Positions 8,580-16,664 of a DNA stretch of 64,000 bases are shown here, in pieces. The translations under genes and the position numbers were made by a program. Origin of the DNA: RYN-122 sp963761655 (GTDB lineage: Bacteria; Actinomycetota; Actinomycetes; Mycobacteriales; SCTD01); assembly GCA_963761655.1 (NCBI GenBank), contig CAVXHI010000004.1, positions 75,428 to 139,427 on the forward strand. The letters run 5' to 3'. How positions within the stretch are numbered: position 1 is the stretch's first letter; each line of letters opens with the position of its first letter. Under the pieces are notes generated by a model. It saw nothing but the letters and a program-made list of their open reading frames with translations, was not told where the DNA came from and did not search any database.

Positions 8580-8622
8580 GCCCGAGGGCCCCGGCGCCGG
8601 GTGGCGCGCGGGGCCCTCGGGC
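8580..8622. terminator. Bidirectional hairpin terminator
   Basis: A perfect 13-bp inverted repeat with arms GCCCGAGGGCCCC and its complement and a 17-base loop lies between the convergent oxygenase (+) and glycosidase (-) genes. There is no T-run, as is usual in such GC-rich genomes. Confidence 0.75.
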
Positions 8623-8643
8623 TCGTGCAGGTGCGGGCTGGTG

Positions 8644-10503
8644 TCAGCGGTGCAGCCGTCCGCGGACGAGCACCGGGCGCACGCGCACCTCGCCCGAGGG
8701 CGACGACGTGACAGCGCTGGTGGTGGCCACGACCCGGTAGGCGTAGCGCGCACCCGACCGCACCGTGGCGTCGCGGAACCCGAGGGTCCGCGTGGCGCCG
8801 ACGCGGGCCCAGCGGCGGGCCGAGGAGCCGGGGGTGTAGGCCGAGCGCTGCACGACGTAGGCGGTGGCGCCGGCGACCGGGGTCCAGGCCACCCCGACCG
8901 AGCGCGACCGGACCGCGAGACGGACCCGCCGCGGGGCGAGCGGCTTCCGGAGGGGCTTGACGACGGGCTTGGCGACGGGCTTGGCGACCGGCTTGGCGAC
9001 CGGCTTGGCGACGGCCTGGGTCACCGGCTGGGTCACCGGCTGGGCGACGGCGGTCGACGTCGTGGGGACGGCGGCGGCGGTGCCGCTGGCGACCGGCGCG
9101 GCCGGTGTGGTCGGCGGGCCCAGCACGGGGGCGTCGGTGACGACGACCGCCGGCGCGGGACCACTGACCGGACCGTCGACCGGAGCGGTGGGCGCGGCGC
9201 CGGTGGTAGCGCCGGTCGCAGCGTCCGTCGCGGGGTCCGTCGCGGGGACGGTGGCGGGCTCCGTGGCCGGCGCTGCGGCGGTGTCGGCGGCCACGACGGG
9301 AGCCGGAGCGGCTGCGGGAGCAGCGGGGGCCGCGGCCGTCACGGGAGCGGCCACAGGGGCCGCCGCGGGAGCGACGGGAGCGGCGGGCGTCGCCGCGGGA
9401 GCCGGGGCGAGCGTCGCCACGAGGGCGCTCCAGGCCGGCTTCGGGGTGAAGTCGCGGCGGACGAGCCCGAAGTTGTCCTCGCGGTCGGTGACGTCGGTGC
9501 CACCGTCCCGGGCGGAGTAGAGGAAGACCGGTCCGGTCCAAGGGAGCTTCGCCGCGGCCGTGACGACGTCCCGGACGATGGCGGCCTGGACCTGCTCGCT
9601 GACGGCCTGCGCGCTGGTGCCGGTGGGGGCGCCCGCCTCGGTCATCCAGACCTTCTTGGCGCTGTCACCGTTGCGCACCATCGTGTCGCGCATCGTCGTC
9701 ATCTTCTGGAACGTGTTCCAGGAGGCCGTGCTGGCGTCGGAGGCGAGCGCCGGGAAGCTGTAGGGGTGCACGCCGACGGCGTCGAAGGAGGAGCCGGCGC
9801 CCAGCTCGTAGAGGCGGGTCAGGAAGGTGCGCGGGTCGATCGCGCTGCCGTCGGCCTCGTCGCTGGCCGGCGACAGGCCGGCGGAGAGCAGCTGGGCACC
9901 GGGGGCCGCGGCCCGGACGGCCTTGGCCGTGGCCTGCAGCAGCCGGGCGTAGGCCACGACGTCGGGCTTCGGGGCCCAGAAGTTCGGGATGTTCGGCTCG
10001 TTCCACACCTCGTAGGTGGTGACGCCCTGCGGCACGTAGCGGGCCGCGGCGGCCGCGACGAAGGCCGCGTAGCCGCTCGGATCGGTGGGCGGGGTGTGCG
10101 TCGACGTGCCGGCCGGACGGGCCCAGGCCGGGGTGTACGCGGGCAGCGCCAGGACCTGCAGTCCACGGCGGCGGGCTGCGGCGATGACGCGGTCGCTGTT
10201 CGACCAGTCGTACCTGCCGCGGACGTGCTCGACGCCGCTCCAGTCGAGGTCCAGGCGCAGCCACGCGGCGCCGCTGGAGACCATGAGGTCGAGCTCGCGG
10301 CCCAGCACCGCGTCGTTCTCCCACGGGAGGCCGCCGCCGGGCGAGAAGCCGGTGCGGGAGCCGAGCGAGGCGGTGGCCGCGACCTCGACGCTGTCGGCCG
10401 ACGCGGCGCCGGTCCCGGCGGGGAGCAGGACGGCCAGCAGGGCCAGCGTCAGGACGGCCAGGGCGCCGAGGCGGCGCGGGGCGGCAGGGGCGTGCACGGG
10501 CAC
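8644..10503 (-). CDS. Secreted clan-A glycoside hydrolase (GH39/GH5-like) with KPV repeats and a C-terminal Fn3-like domain
   Basis: A 619-residue secreted enzyme likely to cleave the locus polysaccharide. After a signal peptide (cleavage near ASA, residue 36), the TIM-barrel carries the acid/base in YEVWNEPN (Glu169) and the nucleophile in WMTEAGAP (Glu289). A long Ala/Pro/Thr linker, a KPV repeat and a fibronectin-III-like domain (about 535-619) follow. The GTG at 10503 is chosen because AGGAG lies seven bases upstream (10511-10515). The ATG at 10536 lies inside a riboswitch aptamer and would add eleven residues. Expression is probably governed by c-di-GMP through that riboswitch. PslG of Pseudomonas is a functional parallel, by inference only. 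Confidence 0.87.
   Translation of the reverse strand: MPVHAPAAPRRLGALAVLTLALLAVLLPAGTGAASADSVEVAATASLGSRTGFSPGGGLPWENDAVLGRELDLMVSSGAAWLRLDLDWSGVEHVRGRYDWSNSDRVIAAARRRGLQVLALPAYTPAWARPAGTSTHTPPTDPSGYAAFVAAAAARYVPQGVTTYEVWNEPNIPNFWAPKPDVVAYARLLQATAKAVRAAAPGAQLLSAGLSPASDEADGSAIDPRTFLTRLYELGAGSSFDAVGVHPYSFPALASDASTASWNTFQKMTTMRDTMVRNGDSAKKVWMTEAGAPTGTSAQAVSEQVQAAIVRDVVTAAAKLPWTGPVFLYSARDGGTDVTDREDNFGLVRRDFTPKPAWSALVATLAPAPAATPAAPVAPAAAPVAAPVTAAAPAAPAAAPAPVVAADTAAAPATEPATVPATDPATDAATGATTGAAPTAPVDGPVSGPAPAVVVTDAPVLGPPTTPAAPVASGTAAAVPTTSTAVAQPVTQPVTQAVAKPVAKPVAKPVAKPVVKPLRKPLAPRRVRLAVRSRSVGVAWTPVAGATAYVVQRSAYTPGSSARRWARVGATRTLGFRDATVRSGARYAYRVVATTSAVTSSPSGEVRVRPVLVRGRLHR
8951..9050 (-). repeat. Coding tandem repeat of KPVA/QPVT units in the glycosidase linker
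   Basis: Eight or so 12-base units encode QPVT, then KPVA, then KPVV in the linker before the Fn3-like domain. It resembles the KPV linker of the frameshifted protease at 3817-3909. Confidence 0.75.
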
Positions 10504-10514
10504 GGCGGGGCTCC

Positions 10515-10605
10515 TCTTCGGCAGCCAGACAGCCATGGGGAGCGCAGGGCTCCCGTAAGGCTCACGGCTTTGCGGACCCTGGTTTCCCAGGGGGTGCTCT
10601 TCTCG
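10515..10605 (-). promoter_or_regulatory. Cyclic di-GMP-I (GEMM) riboswitch upstream of the secreted glycosidase
   Basis: On the minus strand the leader shows the GEMM-I layout. A 5' segment with GCACCC leads into a stem CCTGG capped by a GAAA tetraloop (10577-10592). Next comes the hallmark CGCAAAGCC, then GCCTTA, a second hairpin GGGAG/CTCCC, and a 3' block AUGGCUGUCUGGCUGCCGAA that parallels the family's AUGGUAGCCGGGUUGCCGAA type end. The 3' strand can close P1 against GCACCC with one mismatch. It is followed at once by an AGGAG ribosome site and the GTG at 10503, so control of translation is plausible. Class assignment rests on visual comparison; no covariance search was run. Confidence 0.78.
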
Positions 10606-10705
10606 GTGGTGTCACGCTCTGTGTCGACACGCGCCTCAGGACCTGTAGAGACCCGGACATCCCTCACCCGTTCGGGCGAGCGGGCTCACACGCAGCGTGA
10701 CCGGC

Positions 10706-11761
10706 TCAGCAGGTCAGGCCGAGCGCGCGGTAGGCCTCGAGGGTGAGCCGGGCCGTCGTGTCCCAGCTGTGGCGGGCGGCCTGGACCACGCCGCGCGCGC
10801 CGAGGTCGCCGCGCAGTCCGGCGTCGGCGACGACGTCGCGCAGCGCCGCGGTCAGGGCCTCGAGGTCCCGGGGCGCCACCAGCACGGCCGCGTCGCCCAG
10901 CGTCTCGGGCAGCGCGCCCACGCGGCTGGCCACGACGGCAGCGCCGCACGCGAGGGCCTCCAGCGGGGGCAGCCCGAAGCCCTCGTAGCGGGACGGGTAG
11001 GCCACGACGGTGGCGGCGCTGTAGAGCGCGGGGAGGTCGGAGTCGGGCACGTACCCGAGGTGCTGGGCCCCTGCGGGCACCGTCTGCCCCGCCGCGACCG
11101 AGCCGGCGAGCGCCAACGGCAGACGGGCTGCCCGGCAGGCCTGCGCGAGCAGCGGGACGTCCTTGCGCGGCTCGACCGTCCCCACGTGCAGGGCGAAGCG
11201 CTCCGGGAGCCGGTACGCGGCACGCACCCGCTCCTGCTCCTGCTCGGGCGCAGGCGCGAGCCCGGGAGCCGGCGCGAGCGGCGTGACGACGGCGTCGCGG
11301 CCGAACAGGTCCCGGACCCGCTGTGCGGTGAAGGGCGAGACGGCCAGCACGGTGTCGGCCGTGCGGACGCCCTGCCGCACCAGCAGCCGCTCCCCCCGGG
11401 CACGGACGCCCGTGAAGGCCCAGGGCACGTCGAACACGGCGACGTCGTGGACGGTGCCCACGGTGGGCACGCGGGCGAGCACGGGCAGGTCGACGTCGAG
11501 ACCGTGGACGAGGTCGGCGCCGCGCAGGGGTGCCAGGCCGGCCAGGGCCCGGCGGGCGCCGTCGGAAGGACGGCGCACCCGAGGCCGGACCCGCGCGGGC
11601 AGCTCCCCCACGGCGTCGGCCTGCACGACGGCGCTGAGCGGTACCGCGGTGGCCGGGCTCAGCGCCCGGAGGAGCTCCCGGATGTAGGTCTGGACACCGC
11701 TGCCGCCGGGGCGCAGGGCGAGGGCGTTGAAGGCGACGCCGCCTCCGTCGGTACGAGCGAT
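10706..11761 (-). CDS. Glycosyltransferase family 4 (start codon uncertain or lost)
   Basis: A retaining GT-B glycosyltransferase of about 350 residues. Near the N-terminus is NALALRPGGSGVQTYIREL, the donor-side strand and glycine-rich loop. Mid-protein has LHVGTVEPRKD, and the C-terminal domain has the E(x7)E-type PSRYEGFGLPPLEALACG followed by GALPETLGDAA. It would add a sugar to the lipid-linked repeat unit in the cytoplasm. No ATG, GTG or TTG exists where homologues begin; the boundary given is an ATC at 11761, six codons before the expected position. The upstream O-antigen ligase frame also runs on oddly here, so a base may be missing around 11740. Confidence 0.75.
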   Translation of the reverse strand: MARTDGGGVAFNALALRPGGSGVQTYIRELLRALSPATAVPLSAVVQADAVGELPARVRPRVRRPSDGARRALAGLAPLRGADLVHGLDVDLPVLARVPTVGTVHDVAVFDVPWAFTGVRARGERLLVRQGVRTADTVLAVSPFTAQRVRDLFGRDAVVTPLAPAPGLAPAPEQEQERVRAAYRLPERFALHVGTVEPRKDVPLLAQACRAARLPLALAGSVAAGQTVPAGAQHLGYVPDSDLPALYSAATVVAYPSRYEGFGLPPLEALACGAAVVASRVGALPETLGDAAVLVAPRDLEALTAALRDVVADAGLRGDLGARGVVQAARHSWDTTARLTLEAYRALGLTC

Positions 11762-13053
11762 GTCAGCACTCCCAGGAGCAGCCAGAAGAACACGTCGAGC
11801 GGGAAGATCTCGAAGTACGTCGCGACCGTCGAGGCGACCGCGGCGGCCAGCACGGACGCAGCGGTTCCGGCGGCCAGCGCGGCGTCGGAGCGCAGCTGCA
11901 CGGCCTCGGAGCCGGTGGCGCGCAGCGCGGACGAGCGCAGCGCCGAGCTGGTGCGGCGTGCCGTGGAGAAGGCGCTCACCAGCACGAGGACGAACAGCCA
12001 CAGGCCGAGCGGCCCGAGCTCGAAGGCGGTCTTGAAGTAGTAGTTGTCCGGCTGGTAGGTGCTCGCTGCGGTGCCGGCGACCTCCGCCGCCTTCTCGGCG
12101 GCGCTGCCCGTCGCCCCGATCCCGTTGCCCCAGGGCGCGGCCAGGACCTTCCCGAAGGTGGCCGACCAGCCGGTGCTGCGCTCTCCCAGGCTGCTCGAGG
12201 ACAGCAGCGGACCGTAGACCGCTGCGGGGACGAACAGCGCGGCCGCGAGGACGCCCGGGACGACGTGGGCCAGCACGCGGTACCGGTGCCACCACAGGAA
12301 GGCGCCACCGACGACGAGCCCGGCGATCGCGGCCCGCACGATCGACGTCAGCATGCCGATCACCAGCACCGGTGTCGCCCAGAGGAACAGCGCGTTGCGG
12401 CGGCGGCGCACGTCGGTGAGCGCGACCGGGACCGCGACGAGCAGCACCAGCATCTCGTAGAGGCCGAAGGGGAACGGCTGGTTGAAGGTCGAGAACGACC
12501 GCAGCAGGCCACCCGAGGTACGGATCGTCACGTCGTACTCGTAGCCGAGGGCAGCGAGGGCCTCCTGCCCCACCACCTGCTGGGCGAGGCCGACCACCGA
12601 GGTGACGACGCCCGTCACCATGAGCAGGCCCACGAGCCGGTCGCGGTCGCGGGGGGTGAGCGGCGTGCGCAGCAGCACGGGCACGAGCAGGACGTAGAAG
12701 TAGTCGATCTTGAGACCGAGGACGGCCTGGCTCCCGCCGACGGCGGCCGCCGACCCGAGGCTGACCAGGACCAGCGCGCCGAGGGCCGGGGCCCACGGGG
12801 GCACCCCCCGCCGCCGGTCCGGAGCGGGGTTGAGGAGAGCGGCCCCCGCCGTCACCAGCAGCAGGCCCTCCTTCCAGCCGTCCACGATCCCGGGGTGCGG
12901 CACGAGGAGCAGGAGCCCGTTGAAGGGCACCAGAGCGGCCAGCAGCAGGACCCCGCGCTGCGGCCGGGTGAGCAGCACAGCGCCGGCCAGCACCAGGGCG
13001 GTGGCCACCAGCACGAGCACCAGCGGGAGCGCGAAGGGACTTCCGCCCGCCAC
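11659..13053 (-). CDS. O-antigen ligase/Wzy-like polysaccharide polymerase
   Basis: A polytopic membrane protein of about 464 residues with around eleven hydrophobic helices and a long loop containing IRTSGGLLRSFSTFNQPFPF and GNGIGATGS, typical of the WaaL/Wzy (O-antigen ligase) family. It would polymerise or transfer undecaprenyl-linked units on the outer face of the membrane. A GTG at 13053, with a GGAGG seven bases upstream, is preferred over the adjacent GTG at 13056. The last 35 or so residues, after GVLTSLVPTE, are Ser/Pro/Ala-rich and overlap the next glycosyltransferase in another frame, so the true C-terminus may be shorter if a base is missing. Confidence 0.82.
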   Translation of the reverse strand: MAGGSPFALPLVLVLVATALVLAGAVLLTRPQRGVLLLAALVPFNGLLLLVPHPGIVDGWKEGLLLVTAGAALLNPAPDRRRGVPPWAPALGALVLVSLGSAAAVGGSQAVLGLKIDYFYVLLVPVLLRTPLTPRDRDRLVGLLMVTGVVTSVVGLAQQVVGQEALAALGYEYDVTIRTSGGLLRSFSTFNQPFPFGLYEMLVLLVAVPVALTDVRRRRNALFLWATPVLVIGMLTSIVRAAIAGLVVGGAFLWWHRYRVLAHVVPGVLAAALFVPAAVYGPLLSSSSLGERSTGWSATFGKVLAAPWGNGIGATGSAAEKAAEVAGTAASTYQPDNYYFKTAFELGPLGLWLFVLVLVSAFSTARRTSSALRSSALRATGSEAVQLRSDAALAAGTAASVLAAAVASTVATYFEIFPLDVFFWLLLGVLTSLVPTEAASPSTPSPCAPAAAVSRPTSGSSSGR

Positions 13054-13149
13054 CACGCCTCCTCCACCGGCCGCGCCGGGCTCGAGTGCCGATCCTACGC
13101 AGCGTGACGGCCGCACCGGCGCGTGCGACCTGGTCTGACAGACTGGCGC

Positions 13150-14397
13150 GTGGACACCGGCACGCACTTGCGCGCGATCTGGCGGCGCCGCGTGCCCGTC
13201 CTGCTCCTGGCGCTGCTGGCCGCCGCCGCGGTGTTCGGGCTCCGCTCGGCCGCGACCGTCTCCTACCGCGCCCAGGCCGACCTCTACCTCGTCCAGGGCA
13301 GTGCCGGGCAGAACGACGACGCTGAGGTCAGTCGCCTGACCGCCCTGTACGCCGAGTTCGTCCGCGACCCCCGTGTCGTGGCCGACCTGCTCCGACGCAG
13401 CCGCTTGCCGGTCCGGCCGGCCGACGTCCAGGACCTCGTGACCGTCACCAGCCCGGAGGCCGGCCAGCTGACCGTCGTGGCCGAGCAGCCGACGGCTGCG
13501 CGAGCCGCCGCCCTGGCTGACGCCACCGGGGAGGCGCTGAGCGCCGGCGCCGCCAAGGACCAGGCGGAGGCGCAGAAGGTCGAGCTCGAGCCGCTCACCG
13601 GCGAGCTCACGGCGCTGCGCACCCAGCTGGCCCAGCTGCCTGACGGAGACCCGGGACGGGAGCTGCTGCAGGCCCGGCTGGACCGCGCCGACCAGGCCCG
13701 GGTCGACCGGCTGTCCGCCGTCCGGGCCCGGCTCGACCTCGTCCGGCGCGCCCAGGCCGACGACGCACTGCGCGCCCCCCGCCCGACCCGTGATGCCACG
13801 CTCGCCTTCCTGCTGGTCCTCGTGCTGGCCGCCGAGGCCGCGGCCCTGCTGGCCGCGCGGCGCAAGGGCCTGGAGGGCGGGGACCCCGTCCCGTCGCTCG
13901 AGGCGTGGAGCGGGCTGCCGGTCTTCCGCACCGGCGCCGGCCCCCACGGCCCGGACGAGAGCGGTACCTCGGCGCGCTTCCTGCGCAAGGACGCCGCGGG
14001 GCGGCCCGTCTACCTCATCGGCCTCACGCCTGCACCGTCGACGGACGACGCCCTCGAGCGCGTGGCCGCCGCCGTGGCGACCCAGGGTGCCGCGACTCCG
14101 CGGGTCGCGCTCCTGCCCGAGGGCGCGCCGCCTCCCCCCGTCAAGGGCGGCAAGGTGCTGACTGCGGCGCCGCGCGCACTGCCGCCCACCGCGCTCGTCA
14201 CCGCCTCCACCTGGACCGACGACCGCGTGCTGGCCCTCGCCGCGGACGCGCCAGGGGCCTGCGGACTGGTCGTGCTCGCGCGCCAGGTGCGCCGGCCGGA
14301 GCTCGAGGAGGCGCTGCGGGTGCTCCGCCTGGCCGGGCTGGCAGTGTCCTGCGTCGTCGTCGACGAGGCGACGCGACGGCAGGCGCGGAGGACGTGA
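13150..14397 (+). CDS. Wzz-like polysaccharide co-polymerase with degenerate kinase-like C-terminus
   Basis: A 415-residue chain-length-control-type protein. It has a first transmembrane helix (14-32), an extracytoplasmic region with a Gln/Glu/Ala-rich coiled coil (about 120-200), a second helix (about 215-236) and a cytoplasmic C-terminal domain. That domain resembles the BY-kinase fold topologically but shows no Walker A sequence, so kinase activity is not expected. The GTG at 13150 is chosen because it opens directly before the first membrane helix; the alternative at 13123 overlaps the divergent promoter region. It starts a rightward operon with the GT4 gene, joined by a GTGA overlap. Confidence 0.78.
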   Translation: MDTGTHLRAIWRRRVPVLLLALLAAAAVFGLRSAATVSYRAQADLYLVQGSAGQNDDAEVSRLTALYAEFVRDPRVVADLLRRSRLPVRPADVQDLVTVTSPEAGQLTVVAEQPTAARAAALADATGEALSAGAAKDQAEAQKVELEPLTGELTALRTQLAQLPDGDPGRELLQARLDRADQARVDRLSAVRARLDLVRRAQADDALRAPRPTRDATLAFLLVLVLAAEAAALLAARRKGLEGGDPVPSLEAWSGLPVFRTGAGPHGPDESGTSARFLRKDAAGRPVYLIGLTPAPSTDDALERVAAAVATQGAATPRVALLPEGAPPPPVKGGKVLTAAPRALPPTALVTASTWTDDRVLALAADAPGACGLVVLARQVRRPELEEALRVLRLAGLAVSCVVVDEATRRQARRT

Positions 14398-15500
14398 GCC
14401 TCCGGGTCGCGATCGTCCACGAGCGCTTCACGGACTACGCGGGCTCCGAGCGGGTGGTCGCCCAGCTGGCCGAGGTCTGGCCGCAGGCCGACGTCCTGGT
14501 CCCCGTGTCGGATCCCGCGGGCCTGCCCCCCGGGCTCGACCCCGCACGCGTGCGCACGAGCGGGCTGCAGCGCCTGTACCCCGGTGGCGGGCGCTACGCG
14601 CACCTGCTGCCTTTGCTGCCCGGTGCGATGGGACGGTTCGACCTGCGCGACTACGACCTCGTCGTCCTGAGCCACCACGCCTTCGCGCAGCGGGTCCGGC
14701 CGCCGGCCGGCGTCCCGGTGCTGTCGTACGTGCACAGCCCGGCACGCTGGATCTGGGAGGCGGGCATGCGCAGAGGTGAGGCAGGGCGCCTCGGCAGTGC
14801 CGGGCTGGCCGCCTTCGCCGCCAGCCAGCGTGCGGCCGACCGCAGAGCTGCGCAGCGCCCGGACGTCCTGCTGGCCAACAGCACCGCCGTCGCGGGGCGG
14901 ATCGCCGAGCACTGGGGCCGCCGCGCCGACGTCGTCGCACCCCCTGTCGACGTCCGCCTCTACACGCCGGAGCCGGGGCTGCCACGTGAGGACTTCTTCC
15001 TGCTCGCGGGCCGGCTGGTGCCTTACAAGCGCCCCGAGGTCGCGGCCGCTGCCGCTGCCGCTGCCGGCGTGCCTCTCGTCGTCGCGGGCGACGGCCGCTC
15101 CGCAGACGCGGTGCAGGCGGCCGGGGGCGACGTCCGCATGCTCGGGCGCGTCAGCGACGAGACCCTGCGCGACCTGTACCGACGGTGCCGGGCGCTGCTC
15201 ATGCCCGGCGAGGAGGACTTCGGCATCGTGCCGGTCGAGGCCCAGGCCTGTGGCGCCCCTGTCATCGCGCTCGGGGTCGGGGGTGCGCTCGACAGCGTCG
15301 TCCCCGGCGTCACCGGGGTGCTGTACGACGAGCACGCCGGTGAGCCCGTCGGCGGTGCCCTCGCCGAGGCGCTGCGCCGGTTCCAGCCCTCCGAGTACGA
15401 CCCGGCAGCCGTCCGGCGGCACGCCGAGGGCTTCTCGCCGGCCCACTTCCGTCGTCGCGTCGCCGAGGCCGCCTCGGCCCTGCTGCCCGGCGCCGCGTGA
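14394..15500 (+). CDS. Glycosyltransferase family 4
   Basis: A 368-residue GT-B transferase. The N-terminal domain begins RVAIVHERFTDYAGSERV and contains the acceptor-side stretch SYVHSPARWIWEAG. The C-terminal donor domain has LLAGRLVPYKRPE and the signature GEEDFGIVPVEAQACGAPV (E(x7)E). It probably uses a nucleotide-sugar (GDP-mannose type in close relatives, by inference). The GTG at 14394 has GGAGG three bases upstream and overlaps the Wzz-like gene stop. It runs directly into the next gene by GTGA overlap. Confidence 0.88.
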   Translation: MSLRVAIVHERFTDYAGSERVVAQLAEVWPQADVLVPVSDPAGLPPGLDPARVRTSGLQRLYPGGGRYAHLLPLLPGAMGRFDLRDYDLVVLSHHAFAQRVRPPAGVPVLSYVHSPARWIWEAGMRRGEAGRLGSAGLAAFAASQRAADRRAAQRPDVLLANSTAVAGRIAEHWGRRADVVAPPVDVRLYTPEPGLPREDFFLLAGRLVPYKRPEVAAAAAAAAGVPLVVAGDGRSADAVQAAGGDVRMLGRVSDETLRDLYRRCRALLMPGEEDFGIVPVEAQACGAPVIALGVGGALDSVVPGVTGVLYDEHAGEPVGGALAEALRRFQPSEYDPAAVRRHAEGFSPAHFRRRVAEAASALLPGAA

Positions 15501-16664
15501 GTCGCGAGGCGGACCCGCGGGGCGCCTTCGTCGAGCTGCTCGACGACGTCGAGGGGTGCGACGTCGCGCTCGTCGACGGTACGCGCGGGCCGGCCGCCCG
15601 GCTGCTCGCCGACGCCGGCGCCCGGGTGCTGCCCGGCGTCCACGACCTCGCTGCCGACAGCGTCGACCACGTCGTCCTCGCGGCCGTGCCCCTGCGCCCC
15701 GGGCTGCTGTCCGCTGCCGGCCGCGCGCTGCGGCCGGGTGGACGGCTGCTGCTCGTCGCGGCCAACCGGCGCAGCCCGGTGGCGCTCGCCGACCGGGTGC
15801 CGGGGCGGCGCACCTCTCACGGCGGACCTGCCGGGGCTGCACGCCGCAGCCCGCCGGGCGGGCGTCGAGCCGCGCGCGTCCTTCGGGCTGCTGCGGACCG
15901 TGCTCGTGCCGTCCACCGTGATCTCGCTCGAGCACCCCGACGCCGCCCTGCTCGTGCTGCGCGGCAGCTCGCCGCTCATCACCGGGGCCCGCCTGCACGC
16001 CCTGCGTGCCTTCGCCGGCGCTGTCCAGCGAGGTCACGCCGGTGCGCTGGTGCCCGGGTTGGCCGTGCTGGCGTCGTCGGAGCCGCTACCGCCCGAGCCC
16101 CTGGTCGGCCGGATCGGCGTCCTCGGGTCGGAGGAGGTCAAGCGGCTGCGCGGCTGGCCGCTGCGGCACGTCGACAAGGTCTACACGTCGGCCACGGTCG
16201 CGGCGGCCGAGGCGGACGCACTGGAGGAGGTGCACGGCGCCTGGCCGGAGCTCGCCCCCCGGCTGCTCGAGCGGCGCGGCCCCTTCTGCAACCGCACCAC
16301 CTGGGTCGACGGCCGCCCTCTGGACCTGCAGTCGCTGGACGCCGTGACGGGTGAGCGCCGCGTGCTCGAGGCGGCCGGCCTGCTCGGTCGCCTGCACCGC
16401 CGGCTCGGCCCCGCAGCGCCCGGGCAGCAGCTCGTGCACGGCGACTTCTGGCTCGGCAACCTGCTGCTGGACGACGCCGGCGCGCTGGTCCGCGTCATCG
16501 ACTGGACCGATGCCACCCGCGGCGACGCCGACGTCGACCTGCGCTTCCTCGTCGACAGCTGGGCCCAGCGGTGCGGCCTGGACCCGGCGGCGACGGTGCG
16601 GCTCGGGCGGGACGCCGAGGAGGCCTACCGGGCGGGGCTGGAGGAGCCGCTCAGCCCTGCGTGA
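15497..16664 (+). pseudogene. Methyltransferase-like/aminoglycoside phosphotransferase-like hybrid protein, frameshifted
   Basis: Correcting one base gives a protein of about 388 residues. The N-terminal half looks like the tail of a SAM methyltransferase fold (VDHVVLAAVPLRP, GRALRPGGRLLLVAANR), but the usual glycine loop is not clear. The C-terminal half is an APH/choline-kinase-type domain with the catalytic loop VHGDFWLGNLLLDD and the metal site VIDWTDA. The two halves read in different frames; a G4 run at 15802-15805 where GGG would keep the frame accounts for it. The GTG at 15497 overlaps the preceding stop. A role in modifying a sugar or lipid-linked intermediate is inferred from context. 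It converges with the deacetylase by 14 bases. Confidence 0.7.

Noticed and set aside
8951..9050. CRISPR-like short direct repeats
   Set aside because: The 12-base units are tandem without spacers and encode in-frame KPVA/QPVT in a secreted protein.
10504..10536. ATG at 10536 as the glycosidase start
   Set aside because: It lies inside the riboswitch aptamer and has no ribosome site, while the GTG at 10503 has AGGAG at seven bases.
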